Source: Bacteroidales bacterium (GTDB lineage: Bacteria; Bacteroidota; Bacteroidia; Bacteroidales; P3). From it: a stretch of 64,000 bases of DNA. A model generated the notes under the pieces. The model saw only the letters and a list, made by a program, of their open reading frames with translations. It ran no database searches and was not told the DNA's origin. The stretch covers positions 39,504 to 103,503 of the forward strand of contig JAFWOP010000098.1 in the NCBI GenBank assembly GCA_017545365.1, read 5' to 3'. Of the stretch, positions 16,739 through 26,052 are shown one piece after another; position 1 is the first letter of the stretch; the number at the start of each line of letters is the position of its first letter. A program made the translations under genes and the position numbers.

Positions 16739-19417
16739 ATGTCTATCGCACCAAAATTTGACCCCCATATTGTAGAAGAAAAATGGTATTCCTTCTGGTT
16801 GGAGAAAAAACTGTTTCATTCTGAACCCGATAACCGCAAGGCTTATACAATAGTCATCCCACCGCCTAATGTGACAGGTGTGCTGCACATGGGCCACATG
16901 CTTAATAACACCATTCAGGATGTGCTGATACGCCGTGCCCGCATGCTTGGTTTCAACGCCTGCTGGGTACCCGGCACCGACCATGCCAGCATCTCCACCG
17001 AGGCTAAAGTGGTGGCTATGCTCAAGGAACGGGGCATCGACAAGCGCGACCTCACCCGCGACCAATTCCTCGAATATGCATGGGAATGGAAGGAGAAGTA
17101 TGGCGGCATCATCCTCAAGCAGCTGCGCAAGTTGGGCGCCTCCTGCGACTGGGACCGCACGGCCTTCACTATGGACGAGGTGCGATATGAAAGCGTTATC
17201 CGCGTCTTTGTCGACCTTTACAACAAGGGGCTCATCTACCGCGGAGTGCGCATGGTCAACTGGGACCCCAAAGCCCTCACCGCCGTCAGCGACGAGGAGG
17301 TGATTTACAAGGAGAGCCACGGCAAACTGTTCTACCTGAGATATTATTTGTCAGATCAGTCGGACTTGTCCGACTTGTCAGGCGAGTCGGGTATTAAGAA
17401 GGACGAGAAGGGACAGTATATTGTGGTGGCGACCACGCGTCCCGAGACCATCTTGGGCGACACCGCCGTGTGTGTGCATCCCGAAGACCCGCGCTACACG
17501 GCCCTGAAGGGCAGGCGGGTGATTGTGCCGGGTGTTGGCCGCTCGGTGCAGATTATCATGGACGAGTATGTTGATCGCGAGTTCGGCACGGGAGCCCTGA
17601 AGATTACTCCCGCACACGACATCAACGACTATAACCTCGGCATGAAATATGGCTTGGAATCTATTGATATCTTCAACGACAACGGCACGCTCAACGACAA
17701 GGGTATGCAGTATGCCGGTATGGACCGCTTTGCTTGCCGTAAGGCTATCATGAAAGACCTTGAGGAAGCAGGGCTGGTGGAGAAGGTTGAAGACTATACC
17801 AACAAGGTGGGTCACTCCGAGCGCACCGATGCCGTGATTGAGCCCAAGCTTTCTACCCAGTGGTTTGTGAAGATGACCGAGTTGGCCAAGAAGGCCCTCG
17901 AAGTGGTGGAGGACGACACCATCCAGTTCCACCCCGCCAAGTTCAAGAACACCTACCGCCACTGGCTTGAGAACATCAAAGACTGGTGCATCAGCCGCCA
18001 GCTGTGGTGGGGCCACCGCATCCCCGCCTATTATTACGAGGTGGACGGCAAGACCGAAATCGTCGTTGCCACCAGCCGTGAGGAGGCCTTCCGCCAGGTG
18101 TGTGAGAAACACCCCGGCGCTGTGAAGTGTGCCGACGACCTGCGGCAGGACGAGGACGCCCTGGACACTTGGTTCAGCAGCTGGCTCTGGCCTATCAGCC
18201 TCTTCGACGGCATCCGCAACCCCGACAACAAGGAGATTAAATACTATTATCCCACCGACACCCTGATTACAGCCCCCGACATCATCTTCTTCTGGGTGGC
18301 ACGTATGATTATGGCGGGCGAGGAATACCGCAACGAGGTGCCTTTCCGTCATGTTTATTTCACCGGCATCGTGCGTGACAAACTGGGGCGCAAGATGTCT
18401 AAGAGCCTTGGCAACAGCCCCGACCCCATCGAGCTGATGGAGAAGTTTGGTGCCGACGGCGTGCGTATGGGCATGCTGCTCACCGCCCCCGCGGGCAACG
18501 ACATCCCCTTCGACGAGAGCATCTGCGAGCAGGGCCGCAATTTCGCCAACAAGATTTGGAATGCCCTGCGCCTGGTGAAGGGTTGGAAGGTGAGCGACGA
18601 GTTGCAGCAGAGCTACGACAATGGCGTGAGCATTCAGTGGATGGAGATGCGCATGGCTCAGGTGCTGGAAGAAATTGAGAAGGACTTTGCCGAGTTCCGC
18701 CTGAGCGAAGCCCTTATGAAGAGCTACAAGCTCGTCTGGGACGACTTCTGCTCGTGGTACTTGGAGATGATTAAGCCCGCCTTCGGCACACCTATCGACC
18801 GCGAGACCTACGATGCCACCATCGGCATCTTCGACCGCTTGATGCGCATGCTGCATCCTTTCATGCCCTTTGTTACAGAAGAAATTTGGCATGAGTTGGC
18901 CGAGCGCCCCGAAGGTGCCAGCATCATGGTGCAGCACATGCCCCACAGCGTGTTCTACGACCAGCGCATGCTCGACGACTTCGAGATGGCTCGCGAGATT
19001 ATCGCAGGCGTGCGCAACATGCGCAACAGCAAAGGTCTCTCACCCAAGGAGGTACTTGACCTCTATATCAAGGGCAACAGCCCCGCCATGTTCAACGGCA
19101 TCATCTGCAAGCTCGGCTGCGTGGGCAAGATTGAGAGCGTCACCGAGAAGGTGGAAGGCGCGCTGAGCTTCATGATTGGCACCACCGAGTGTTTCGTGCC
19201 TATGAGCCAGAACATCGACAAAGAGGCCGAGCTGAAGAAGCTACAAGACGAGCTGAAATATGCCGAAGGCTTCCTCGCCTCGGTCATGAAGAAACTCTCC
19301 AACGAGAAATTCGTCAACGGCGCCCCCGAGAAGGTCGTCGCCGTGGAGCGTCAGAAGAAAGCCGACGCCGAAAGCAAGATAGCCGCCCTCAAAGCCCAGA
19401 TAGAGGCCCTGGGTTGA
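16739..19417 (+). CDS. valS: Valine--tRNA ligase
   Basis: An 892-residue class I aminoacyl-tRNA synthetase that charges tRNA-Val and edits threonine. The HIGH motif appears as HMGHM (50-54) after PPPNVTGVL, the KMSKS motif is at 552-556, and [10 protein letters not shown] marks the editing domain. The tail (from about 825) is the ValS coiled-coil arm. Unusual: at residues 204-219 a Ser/Asp-rich stretch ([14 protein letters not shown]) lies just before KKDEKGQ in the editing domain; it is encoded by a 9-bp tandem repeat and looks like an in-frame insertion. The gene is single and followed by a strong terminator. Confidence 0.96.
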   Translation: MSIAPKFDPHIVEEKWYSFWLEKKLFHSEPDNRKAYTIVIPPPNVTGVLHMGHMLNNTIQDVLIRRARMLGFNACWVPGTDHASISTEAKVVAMLKERGIDKRDLTRDQFLEYAWEWKEKYGGIILKQLRKLGASCDWDRTAFTMDEVRYESVIRVFVDLYNKGLIYRGVRMVNWDPKALTAVSDEEVIYKESHGKLFYLRYYLSDQSDLSDLSGESGIKKDEKGQYIVVATTRPETILGDTAVCVHPEDPRYTALKGRRVIVPGVGRSVQIIMDEYVDREFGTGALKITPAHDINDYNLGMKYGLESIDIFNDNGTLNDKGMQYAGMDRFACRKAIMKDLEEAGLVEKVEDYTNKVGHSERTDAVIEPKLSTQWFVKMTELAKKALEVVEDDTIQFHPAKFKNTYRHWLENIKDWCISRQLWWGHRIPAYYYEVDGKTEIVVATSREEAFRQVCEKHPGAVKCADDLRQDEDALDTWFSSWLWPISLFDGIRNPDNKEIKYYYPTDTLITAPDIIFFWVARMIMAGEEYRNEVPFRHVYFTGIVRDKLGRKMSKSLGNSPDPIELMEKFGADGVRMGMLLTAPAGNDIPFDESICEQGRNFANKIWNALRLVKGWKVSDELQQSYDNGVSIQWMEMRMAQVLEEIEKDFAEFRLSEALMKSYKLVWDDFCSWYLEMIKPAFGTPIDRETYDATIGIFDRLMRMLHPFMPFVTEEIWHELAERPEGASIMVQHMPHSVFYDQRMLDDFEMAREIIAGVRNMRNSKGLSPKEVLDLYIKGNSPAMFNGIICKLGCVGKIESVTEKVEGALSFMIGTTECFVPMSQNIDKEAELKKLQDELKYAEGFLASVMKKLSNEKFVNGAPEKVVAVERQKKADAESKIAALKAQIEALG
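17351..17391 (+). repeat. 9-bp tandem repeat inside valS coding sequence
   Basis: Four 9-base units (TCAGATCAG, TCGGACTTG, TCCGACTTG, TCAGGCGAG) plus a partial fifth run in frame and encode Ser-Asp-rich triplets. The core GTCGGACTTGTCCGAC is also an inverted repeat. It preserves the reading frame because the unit is a multiple of three. Confidence 0.75.
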
Positions 19418-19434
19418 TGCTGTCTCTTATGAAT

Positions 19435-19475
19435 AAAGAGGGTTTGCCGATGGTTTGGCAAGCCCTCTTTCTGTT
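19435..19475 (+). terminator. Rho-independent terminator after valS
   Basis: Arms at 19435-19448 and 19457-19470 form a 14-base stem (one G:U) with an 8-base loop, ending in CTTTCTG. It begins 18 bases after the valS stop. Confidence 0.8.
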
Positions 19476-19491
19476 AACAACGACATCTGTT

Positions 19492-19610
19492 CGTTCGGAA
19501 AAATGTGGTTTTTGCTCCGTTTGTCGTCCGAAAAAATGTATTTTTTCTTCCAATATTCGTCCAAAAAAATGTATCTTTGCATCGTGAATACGTCTGAAAA
19601 AATGTAGGTA
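19492..19610 (+). repeat. Four copies of a CGTCCGAAAAAATGTA motif at exact 33-bp spacing
   Basis: Copies begin at 19492, 19525, 19558 and 19591. The shared part is about 15 bases (CGTcCgAAAAAATGTA); the remaining 18 bases of each 33-bp unit vary. The third unit contains the likely -7 box of the following ATPase gene, and the fourth ends at the start codon region. This looks like a row of operator sites or tandem promoters for the downstream gene. Confidence 0.8.
19572..19579 (+). promoter_or_regulatory. -7 box within the 33-bp repeat array
   Basis: TATCTTTG in repeat unit three lies 38 bases upstream of the ATPase ATG at 19617. Units one and two carry weaker versions at the same place (TGGTTTTTG and TATTTTTT), so each unit may be a diverged promoter. 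Confidence 0.55.
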
Positions 19611-19616
19611 AATGTT

Positions 19617-20915
19617 ATGGAACGGCTGATATATAATGATTTGCTTGAATGGAAGGGTAGGAGTGGAAGAAAGCCTCTTATCTTAAATGGGGCACGTCAG
19701 GTGGGAAAAACTTGGATTATCCGGGAATTTGGCAAGCGGGAATATGCCAACACGGCGTACATTAACTGTGAGAGCACCCCACAGATTGAGGAGGTCTTTA
19801 AGGACTTTGACACACGCCGTATGGTGACTGCCCTGTCGGCTGTCTCGGGTGAATCCATTGCAGCGGGTTCTACTTTGATAGTCCTTGATGAGATTCAAGA
19901 ATATCCGCGTGCCCTGACGGCATTGAAATATTTCTGTGAGAATGCACCCGAATACCATGTAATCGTGGCCGGCTCCCTATTAGGCATATCGTTGCATCAG
20001 GGTGTTTCTTTCCCTGTGGGGAAGGTGGATATGATGAACCTCTATCCCATGTCGTTCACCGAGTTTGTGATGGCCATGGGGAAGGAACAGGCGGCCGAGA
20101 TGTTGCAGAATGGTGATTTCTCCTCCACCAGTTCACTCAACAGTTTCTTCATCGAACTGCTGCGGCAGTACTATTATGTGGGAGGAATGCCGGCAGCGGT
20201 GAAGTCCTTTGCAGAAGAGGGCAACCCCCACGAGGTACGCAAGATACAGAAACAGATACTAGCAGACTACCGCAAAGACTTCTCCAAGCATGTGTCGCGG
20301 AGCGAGGCAGAGCGCATCGCTATGGTGTGGGATGCCATCCCGATGCAGCTGGCAAAAGAGAACAAGAAGTTCAAATACTCAGATGTGAAACCGGGGAGTC
20401 GTGCCAGCGACTACCTGCTTGCCTTTCAGTGGCTGTTAGATGCTGGTCTGATTTATAAAGTAACACGCGTCAGCGCACCCAAGATGCCGTTGCGTTTCTA
20501 TGAGGAGCCTTCGGTATTCAAGCTGTATATGAACGACGTGGGGTTGCTCGGTGCACAGATGGACGCACCGGCAAAGGATGTGTTGTTGGGAGACAACGCC
20601 TTTTCAGAACACAAAGGAGCCTTTTCGGAACAGTATGTGCTGTCGCAGATGGTTCCTTCCGCGCTCCCCATCCACTATTACACAACCAATGATTCGCAGA
20701 TGGAGATCGACTTCATCGTGCAGGCAGAACAACGTATACTGCCTATCGAGGTAAAGGCCGAGGCAAATGTCCACTCCAAGTCCCTCCGCACTTTCATAGA
20801 GAAAAACCCCGACCTGAAAGGCGTGCGATTCTCCACATTGCCCTACAAAGACCAAGACTGGATGGAAAACGTGCCGCTCTACAATGTAGAAAAACTAATC
20901 AAAGACAACAACTAA
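19617..20915 (+). CDS. AAA ATPase with DUF4143 C-terminal domain
   Basis: A 432-residue protein with a Walker A motif (LNGARQVGKTWI), a Walker B-like IVLDEIQEYP, and the sensor-like VAGSLLG, followed by a DUF4143 region. The C-terminal part (about 335-410) has EIDFIVQ and IEVKAE, matching a PD-(D/E)XK-like nuclease core. Proteins of this type are common in Bacteroidetes, often in several copies, and their role is poorly known; some are linked to toxin-antitoxin or defence loci. It follows the 33-bp repeat array and precedes a DUF1016 nuclease by four bases, so the two genes are probably one unit. Confidence 0.85.
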   Translation: MERLIYNDLLEWKGRSGRKPLILNGARQVGKTWIIREFGKREYANTAYINCESTPQIEEVFKDFDTRRMVTALSAVSGESIAAGSTLIVLDEIQEYPRALTALKYFCENAPEYHVIVAGSLLGISLHQGVSFPVGKVDMMNLYPMSFTEFVMAMGKEQAAEMLQNGDFSSTSSLNSFFIELLRQYYYVGGMPAAVKSFAEEGNPHEVRKIQKQILADYRKDFSKHVSRSEAERIAMVWDAIPMQLAKENKKFKYSDVKPGSRASDYLLAFQWLLDAGLIYKVTRVSAPKMPLRFYEEPSVFKLYMNDVGLLGAQMDAPAKDVLLGDNAFSEHKGAFSEQYVLSQMVPSALPIHYYTTNDSQMEIDFIVQAEQRILPIEVKAEANVHSKSLRTFIEKNPDLKGVRFSTLPYKDQDWMENVPLYNVEKLIKDNN

Positions 20916-20919
20916 TAAA

Positions 20920-21954
20920 ATGAATACACTAATAACCATGCAAGAGACATTTGTCTCCGACATACGCTCCATTATTAACAATGCCCGCACCACAGCCGTT
21001 CGAAGTGTGGATTTCTGTCGTGTGCAGATGTATTGGCAATTAGGCAAGCGCATTTTTGAGGAGGAACAACAAGGGAAGGAACGCGCAGACTATGGCTCAT
21101 ACCTTATCAAGAACCTTGCCCTGCGTTTGGAACCAGAATATGGCAGCGGATTTGGTCATCGTCAGTTGGAGCGTGCGCGTCAGTTTTATAGAGAATATCC
21201 AATTGCGTCCGCAGTGCGGTCGCAATTGAATTGGGCTCAGTATCGGCTACTTATACAGATCCCAGACCCCGACAAACGAGAGTACTATGAGTTAGAAGCG
21301 GTAAATAACGCATGGACTGGGCGAGAGCTGAAGCGACAGATAGACTCCCTATTGTATGAACGACTACTGATGAGCAACGACAAAGAGTCTGTGCTGGCCG
21401 TGGCTCGCAAGGAGCGTATCCCCGAATCCCCAACAGAGATTGTTAAAGACCCCATGGTGTTGGAGTTTCTCGGACTTAAACCACAAGCATCTTACTATGA
21501 ACGTGATTTGGAACAGGCTATCATCTCTCATATTGCTGAGTTTATGCTCGAAATGGGGAAGGGGTTCTCTTTTGTGGCAAGACAAAAACGAATCCTGCTG
21601 GAAGACGATGAGTTTTTCATCGATTTGGTATTCTACAATCGCCTACTTCGATGCTTTGTCGTGGTGGAATTGAAGACAGGAGAACTTACACACCAAGATC
21701 TAGGCCAGCTACAGATGTATGTGAACTACTATGACCGCACGGAGCGTGTCGCAGGAGAGAATCCTACCATCGGCATCCTTCTCTGCACCCGCAAGAATGA
21801 TACAATGGTGCGCATGGCATTGCCCGAGGACAACAACACCATACTTGCCAGCCAATACCAACTCTATCTCCCTACCACCGAGCAGTTACAAGCCGAAGTG
21901 GAAGAGGTGAAACGTCTGGCAAGAGCGAACGAAACAAAAGTAGAAAATGAATAA
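20920..21954 (+). CDS. DUF1016 (YhcG-like) PD-(D/E)XK nuclease domain protein
   Basis: A 344-residue protein with the two-part YhcG layout: an N-terminal helical domain (about 10-160, including RSVDFCRVQMYWQLGKRIFEEE) and a C-terminal nuclease domain. In the latter, FFIDLVFYNRLLRCFVVVEL gives the D...ExK-type core, followed by GQLQMYVNYYD. The family occurs near restriction and other mobile systems, and its biological target is unknown. It starts four bases after the DUF4143 ATPase gene and ends eleven bases before the SEL1 gene. A second in-frame ATG lies at 20938. Confidence 0.87.
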   Translation: MNTLITMQETFVSDIRSIINNARTTAVRSVDFCRVQMYWQLGKRIFEEEQQGKERADYGSYLIKNLALRLEPEYGSGFGHRQLERARQFYREYPIASAVRSQLNWAQYRLLIQIPDPDKREYYELEAVNNAWTGRELKRQIDSLLYERLLMSNDKESVLAVARKERIPESPTEIVKDPMVLEFLGLKPQASYYERDLEQAIISHIAEFMLEMGKGFSFVARQKRILLEDDEFFIDLVFYNRLLRCFVVVELKTGELTHQDLGQLQMYVNYYDRTERVAGENPTIGILLCTRKNDTMVRMALPEDNNTILASQYQLYLPTTEQLQAEVEEVKRLARANETKVENE

Positions 21955-21965
21955 ATTGTAAGAAA

Positions 21966-24362
21966 ATGGGAACATCTGTACTACATATCAAGACCGAGGT
22001 GGAATGCCGCGTCTACCTCTTCGACGAAGAAAAGGGCATCTCCAAACCCGGCACATGGTTCAACCTCGAAGTCCGCAAAGGGGAACAGGATTTGCTTTTT
22101 GTAGGTACTGAGGATGAGTCTGTACGTAGCCATATTCAATACAATGTGGAGGAGAATGATTGTGACTATCGTATGATAGTAGAGCAGTCACAGTTTATGA
22201 AGTTTTCTCCAGATCTATTAGAAGAGATTCGAGAGGCAAAACGAGGTGATGCAGAAGCACAATTTCGACTTGGTGAACGCTACTATAATGGTAAAGGACT
22301 AGAAAAGGATTATATTGAAGCTGTTAGATGGTTACTCAAGTCCGCTGAACAAGGGAATGATAGTGCACAATTTTTCATTGGTAAGTGTTATAATGATGGA
22401 AATGGGGTGGAACAAGACTATGATAAGGCGGTTCAGTGGTATTACAAGTCTGCTATACAGGGAAATGTTCATGCACAATATGAGTTTGGAAAATGTGAAG
22501 AATATGGTCTTGTTGAGGATTTTGAAAACCCATATATTGCTAGACAATGGTACCGTAAGGCCGCAAAACAAGGTTGTATAGAAGCAATGTACCGATTTTT
22601 TCATTGTTTGTATGAAGAAGATTATAATTATATATATGATTACTCTGAATATGAAGATCAGATGAAAGAAGGTTTAATGTGGCTTCGGGAAGCTGCATGT
22701 CGTGGACATGTTCAGTCTCAATATGAACTAGGGTTGCTGTACGAAAAAGGGAATTTTGTTAGAAAAGACCAGGAAGAGGCGGTGAAATGGTTTCATGAGG
22801 CTGCAGAACATGGTAATGTTGATGCTCAATTGAATTTGGGGAAACGATATTATTTGGGATTTGGAGTGGATAAAAATCATCAAGAGGCTGTGAAGTGGTA
22901 CAGGAAAGCAGCAGAACTAGGTAATGCTCATGCGCAAGAAGAACTTGCCAACATATACAATAATGATGATGCGGTAGAACATGATAAAGAGGAAGCTTTG
23001 AAGTGGTATCGCAGAGCTGCAGAGCTAGGAAATGCTGATGCGCAAAATAAACTAGCCGACATGTACTATAATGGTGATGGTGTAGGACAAGATAAGGAGA
23101 AGGCTGTGAAGTGGTATCGTAAGGCTGCAGAGTTAGGTAATGCTTTTGCACAAAATAGTCTTGCCGATATATACTATATTGGAGATGGAGTAAAACAAGA
23201 TATGGAGGAAGCGGTAAAGTGGTATCGCATGTCTGCTGAACAAGGTTATTTAAGGGCGATATACCATCTGGGTATGTGTTATTATTGGGGTAAAGGAATA
23301 GAAATTGATTATGCGGAAGCGGTAAAATGGTATAGCAAGGCTGCAGATAAGCATAGTCACTTACAGCGTCTTGCCCAATTTATGTTGGGTTATTGCTATG
23401 CAAATGGAAAGGGTGTTGAACAGGACTATAGAGAAGCTGTTAAATGGTATCAAAAATCTGCAGAGAAAGGTGATTTTATAACAGGGTTTGTTGGATATAA
23501 TGTTGCTCAATTCTGTCTTGGTTGGTGCTATGAGAAAGGCAAAGGTGTAGAACAGGACTATGTTGAGGCAGTGAAGTGGTACAGTATGGCTGCGGAACAG
23601 GGTTATGCCGCTGCCCAAAATAATCTTGGCTTGTGCTATAAGAATGGCGTTGGGGTAGAACAAAATTATGCTGAGGCATTGATGTGGTTCCGTAGGGCTG
23701 CTGAGAAAGGAAATGAACATGCGAAGAGTAATCTAAAGTCACTTGAAGACAAGATGAAGAAAGAAGGAGAAAGACAAAAACCAACACATTCATACTACAT
23801 CTTCTTCGACACGGAGACTACAGGGGTGCCGAGGGATTATAAAGCATCGGCGAGCAATACGCGGAATTGGCCGAGGCTGGTGCAGTTGGGGTGGATTGTG
23901 ACTGACGAGGAGGGGAATGTATTGTCGCAGGGTAATGAGATTGTGAAGCCGGAGGGTTTTGTTATTCCTGCTGATGCTGCACGGTTGCATGGAATTACAA
24001 CAGAGAGGGCGCAACGTGAGGGTAAGCCATTGAGAGAAGTGATAGAGGCGTTCTTGAAAGATGCAGAACAGACGAAGTGTATTGTGGGTCATAATATCTC
24101 CTTTGACCAAAAGGTGGTGGGCGCGGAGTTGTATCGGCTAGGGATTCCCGACACGATAAGCACTGCGAAGAGCATCTGCACCATGGAGGCGTGGGCAAAC
24201 TACTGCAAGATACCGGGCTACATGGGCTACAAGTGGCCCAAATTGCAAGAATTACACCATAAGTTGTTTGGCTGTGACTTTGAGGATGCACACGACGCTA
24301 TGGCGGACATTACTGCCACGAAGAAGTGCTTCTTTGAGATGAGGAAGAGGGGTTTGATTTAA
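21966..24362 (+). CDS. PEGA-like / SEL1-repeat / DEDDh exonuclease fusion protein
   Basis: A 798-residue three-part protein. Residues 1-75 form a small beta-rich domain resembling PEGA-type modules (CRVYLFDEEKGISKPGTWF). About thirteen SEL1 repeats of 36 residues follow from about 90 to 585, each with an A-x-x-x-L/F-G...G-x-G-V-x-x-D-x-x-x-A-x-x-W-Y pattern. The last 190 residues are a DnaQ-like DEDDh exonuclease: FDTETTG, a VGHNISFD segment and HDAMAD supply the four acids and the His. The repeat region is markedly AT-rich compared with neighbours. There is no signal peptide, so it should be cytoplasmic. SEL1 arrays bind other proteins, so the nuclease may be delivered to a partner. Confidence 0.85.
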   Translation: MGTSVLHIKTEVECRVYLFDEEKGISKPGTWFNLEVRKGEQDLLFVGTEDESVRSHIQYNVEENDCDYRMIVEQSQFMKFSPDLLEEIREAKRGDAEAQFRLGERYYNGKGLEKDYIEAVRWLLKSAEQGNDSAQFFIGKCYNDGNGVEQDYDKAVQWYYKSAIQGNVHAQYEFGKCEEYGLVEDFENPYIARQWYRKAAKQGCIEAMYRFFHCLYEEDYNYIYDYSEYEDQMKEGLMWLREAACRGHVQSQYELGLLYEKGNFVRKDQEEAVKWFHEAAEHGNVDAQLNLGKRYYLGFGVDKNHQEAVKWYRKAAELGNAHAQEELANIYNNDDAVEHDKEEALKWYRRAAELGNADAQNKLADMYYNGDGVGQDKEKAVKWYRKAAELGNAFAQNSLADIYYIGDGVKQDMEEAVKWYRMSAEQGYLRAIYHLGMCYYWGKGIEIDYAEAVKWYSKAADKHSHLQRLAQFMLGYCYANGKGVEQDYREAVKWYQKSAEKGDFITGFVGYNVAQFCLGWCYEKGKGVEQDYVEAVKWYSMAAEQGYAAAQNNLGLCYKNGVGVEQNYAEALMWFRRAAEKGNEHAKSNLKSLEDKMKKEGERQKPTHSYYIFFDTETTGVPRDYKASASNTRNWPRLVQLGWIVTDEEGNVLSQGNEIVKPEGFVIPADAARLHGITTERAQREGKPLREVIEAFLKDAEQTKCIVGHNISFDQKVVGAELYRLGIPDTISTAKSICTMEAWANYCKIPGYMGYKWPKLQELHHKLFGCDFEDAHDAMADITATKKCFFEMRKRGLI

Positions 24363-24476
24363 TAAAAGAACACGAATTGCACGAATGACACGTATGATTC
24401 GTGTGGTTTGGTACAATTTGATGTTATTCTAAAAGGAGTATTCTGATGGAAAAATATCAATATGTTGTGATTTTGT

Positions 24477-24507
24477 TTTGCTGATTGAAAAAAAAGATGT
24501 ACTTTTG
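24477..24507 (+). promoter_or_regulatory. Promoter of the HipBST-like operon
   Basis: TTTG (24477-24480), a 19-base spacer and TACTTTTG (24500-24507) fit the full Bacteroidetes -33/-7 consensus. It lies 27 bases upstream of the hipB-like ATG, so HipB may cover it when autorepressing. Confidence 0.75.
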
Positions 24508-24534
24508 CAGCGGAAATCGCAATGTATTGGTATT

Positions 24535-24756
24535 ATGGACTTGAAGGAAATTGGACAGATTATCAGGGAGCGGCGGGCGGTGCTGGGGGTGAACCAGCGC
24601 ACCGTTTCTGAGCTTTCGGGGGTTGCTGTTAACACCCTTGTGGCAATTGAACGCGGAGAAGGAAACCCACAGATTACCACTTTGCTGGATATTCTGGAGA
24701 CTATCGGGCTACAATTTGATGTGAAACCTAAAGTGATGGAGTATGAGACAAGGTAA
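24535..24756 (+). CDS. HipB-like XRE-family antitoxin
   Basis: A 73-residue helix-turn-helix DNA-binding protein (MDLKEIGQIIRERRAVLG; NQRTVSELSGVAVNTLVAIE) of the HipB type. It would bind operators at its own promoter and hold the HipT-like kinase in check. The start at 24535 begins with the conserved N-terminal helix; the longer reading to 24478 passes through the promoter and is rejected. Its end overlaps the next gene by 14 bases, so the three hip-like genes are translationally coupled. Confidence 0.85.
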   Translation: MDLKEIGQIIRERRAVLGVNQRTVSELSGVAVNTLVAIERGEGNPQITTLLDILETIGLQFDVKPKVMEYETR

Positions 24757-25054
24757 GGTATATGTAAACGGCACAGTGGCTGGCATCCTTCGGGAGGATG
24801 ACAGCGGACGGTACACGTTCTCCTATAACGATGACTATAAGGGCAGACCTGTATGCCTCACCATGCCGTTACGGGATGAGGAATACAAGTCCGACTACCT
24901 GTTTCCGTTTTTTTTCAATATGCTCTCGGAGGGTGCCAACCGCAAGATTCAGTCGCAACTGCTGCATATCGACGAGTATGACGATTTTGGCATCTTGCTT
25001 GCCACAGCCCAGACCGACACTATCGGTGCCGTAACCATTAAACCGATAGTATGA
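24743..25054 (+). CDS. HipS-like protein (HipA N-terminal domain alone)
   Basis: A 103-residue protein equal to the N-subdomain 1 of HipA (GKVYVNGTVAGIL; GRYTFSYNDDYKGRPVCLTMP; FPFFFNMLSEG). In the tripartite HipBST systems this domain is a separate protein and acts as the antitoxin to HipT. Here it is likewise a separate gene, between the HipB-like and HipT-like genes, and its TGA overlaps the start of the kinase gene in an ATGATG arrangement. Which of HipB or HipS neutralises the toxin cannot be told from sequence. Confidence 0.83.
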   Translation: MRQGKVYVNGTVAGILREDDSGRYTFSYNDDYKGRPVCLTMPLRDEEYKSDYLFPFFFNMLSEGANRKIQSQLLHIDEYDDFGILLATAQTDTIGAVTIKPIV

Positions 25055-26052
25055 TGGAAGAACTGAAATATTGCCCCTCAACGCTAAAAGAAGGTTACAG
25101 CACCTATTCTCCTGAAGCCTGTCGCAAACTGTTTGGGGGGAAACATGTGTCGCATATACTTGATTTCGACAGCCCCAATAACAACAGTGCCGATTCCACC
25201 GACTATGTTGAGCATATCGGTCGCATCTCTCTCGCAGGTTTTCAGCCCAAAGGAGCGCTTGTATTAAGGAATGGCTCATTATCTATCCCTAAGGAAGGGA
25301 AACAGAGCCAGTATATACTGAAGCCCGCACCAGCGTCACACGCATTGCTGGAACGCAAATACTGCCCCGCCAACGAGCACCTAACCATGCAGATGGCGGC
25401 GCAAGCATACGGGATAGAGACCGCTGCCAATGCGCTATGCTTTTTCCGCGACGGTGAGGCGGCCTATATTACCAAACGTCTTGACGTGGCTCCCGACGGC
25501 TCGAAATACCCGCAGGAGGACTTTGCATCTTTGGCAGGGCTGACGAGGGTTAACGGAGGAAGCTATTACAAGTACAACGCACTGAGCTACGAGGACTGTG
25601 CCGATATAATACGGCGGTATGTCCGAGCAGCACAGGTGGATTTGCTTCGCTTCTTCCGCGTGGTGCTTTTCAACTACATCACCCTGAACGATGATGCACA
25701 CTTGAAGAACTTCTCCTTGATAGACCGAGGGTGCGGCGACTACCGCCTTGCTCCAGCCTACGACCTCATCAACACAAGCCTGCATCTGTACGAGCCTAAA
25801 ATCTTTGCATTGAAGAAAGGCCTGTTTAAGGAAGGTATGAAGATGACCGACATCCATACCGTGGACCGAAACGATTTTGAGGAGTTTGGCCGAAGAATCG
25901 GCCTGCCCGAAAGAATGGTCAAGCGTGAGATTGACACCTATGCGGAGGAATCTCCACTTGCCTTGGAGTTGATAGAACGCTCATTTCTGTCGGAAGAGCT
26001 AAAAAGGAGTTATAGGCAGTCATATCAATATCGTTGCTTTACATTAAAATGA
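25051..26052 (+). CDS. HipT-like serine/threonine kinase toxin
   Basis: A 333-residue HipA-fold kinase lacking the N-terminal subdomain that is supplied by the preceding gene. The Gly-rich loop reads RISLAGFQPKGAL, the catalytic loop ITLNDDAHLKNFSLI and the metal-binding motif APAYDLINT. HipA and HipT phosphorylate aminoacyl-tRNA synthetases (GltX for HipA, TrpS for E. coli HipT), stopping translation; the target here is unknown. The Ser of the loop is a candidate autophosphorylation site. Starts at 25051 and 25054 are both ATG; the choice does not change the domain content. Confidence 0.84.
   Translation: MMEELKYCPSTLKEGYSTYSPEACRKLFGGKHVSHILDFDSPNNNSADSTDYVEHIGRISLAGFQPKGALVLRNGSLSIPKEGKQSQYILKPAPASHALLERKYCPANEHLTMQMAAQAYGIETAANALCFFRDGEAAYITKRLDVAPDGSKYPQEDFASLAGLTRVNGGSYYKYNALSYEDCADIIRRYVRAAQVDLLRFFRVVLFNYITLNDDAHLKNFSLIDRGCGDYRLAPAYDLINTSLHLYEPKIFALKKGLFKEGMKMTDIHTVDRNDFEEFGRRIGLPERMVKREIDTYAEESPLALELIERSFLSEELKRSYRQSYQYRCFTLK

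Noticed and set aside
19492..19610. CRISPR-like regular repeats
   Set aside because: Only four units, repeats are degenerate and share about 15 bases, spacers are not unique protospacer-like segments, and no cas genes are near.
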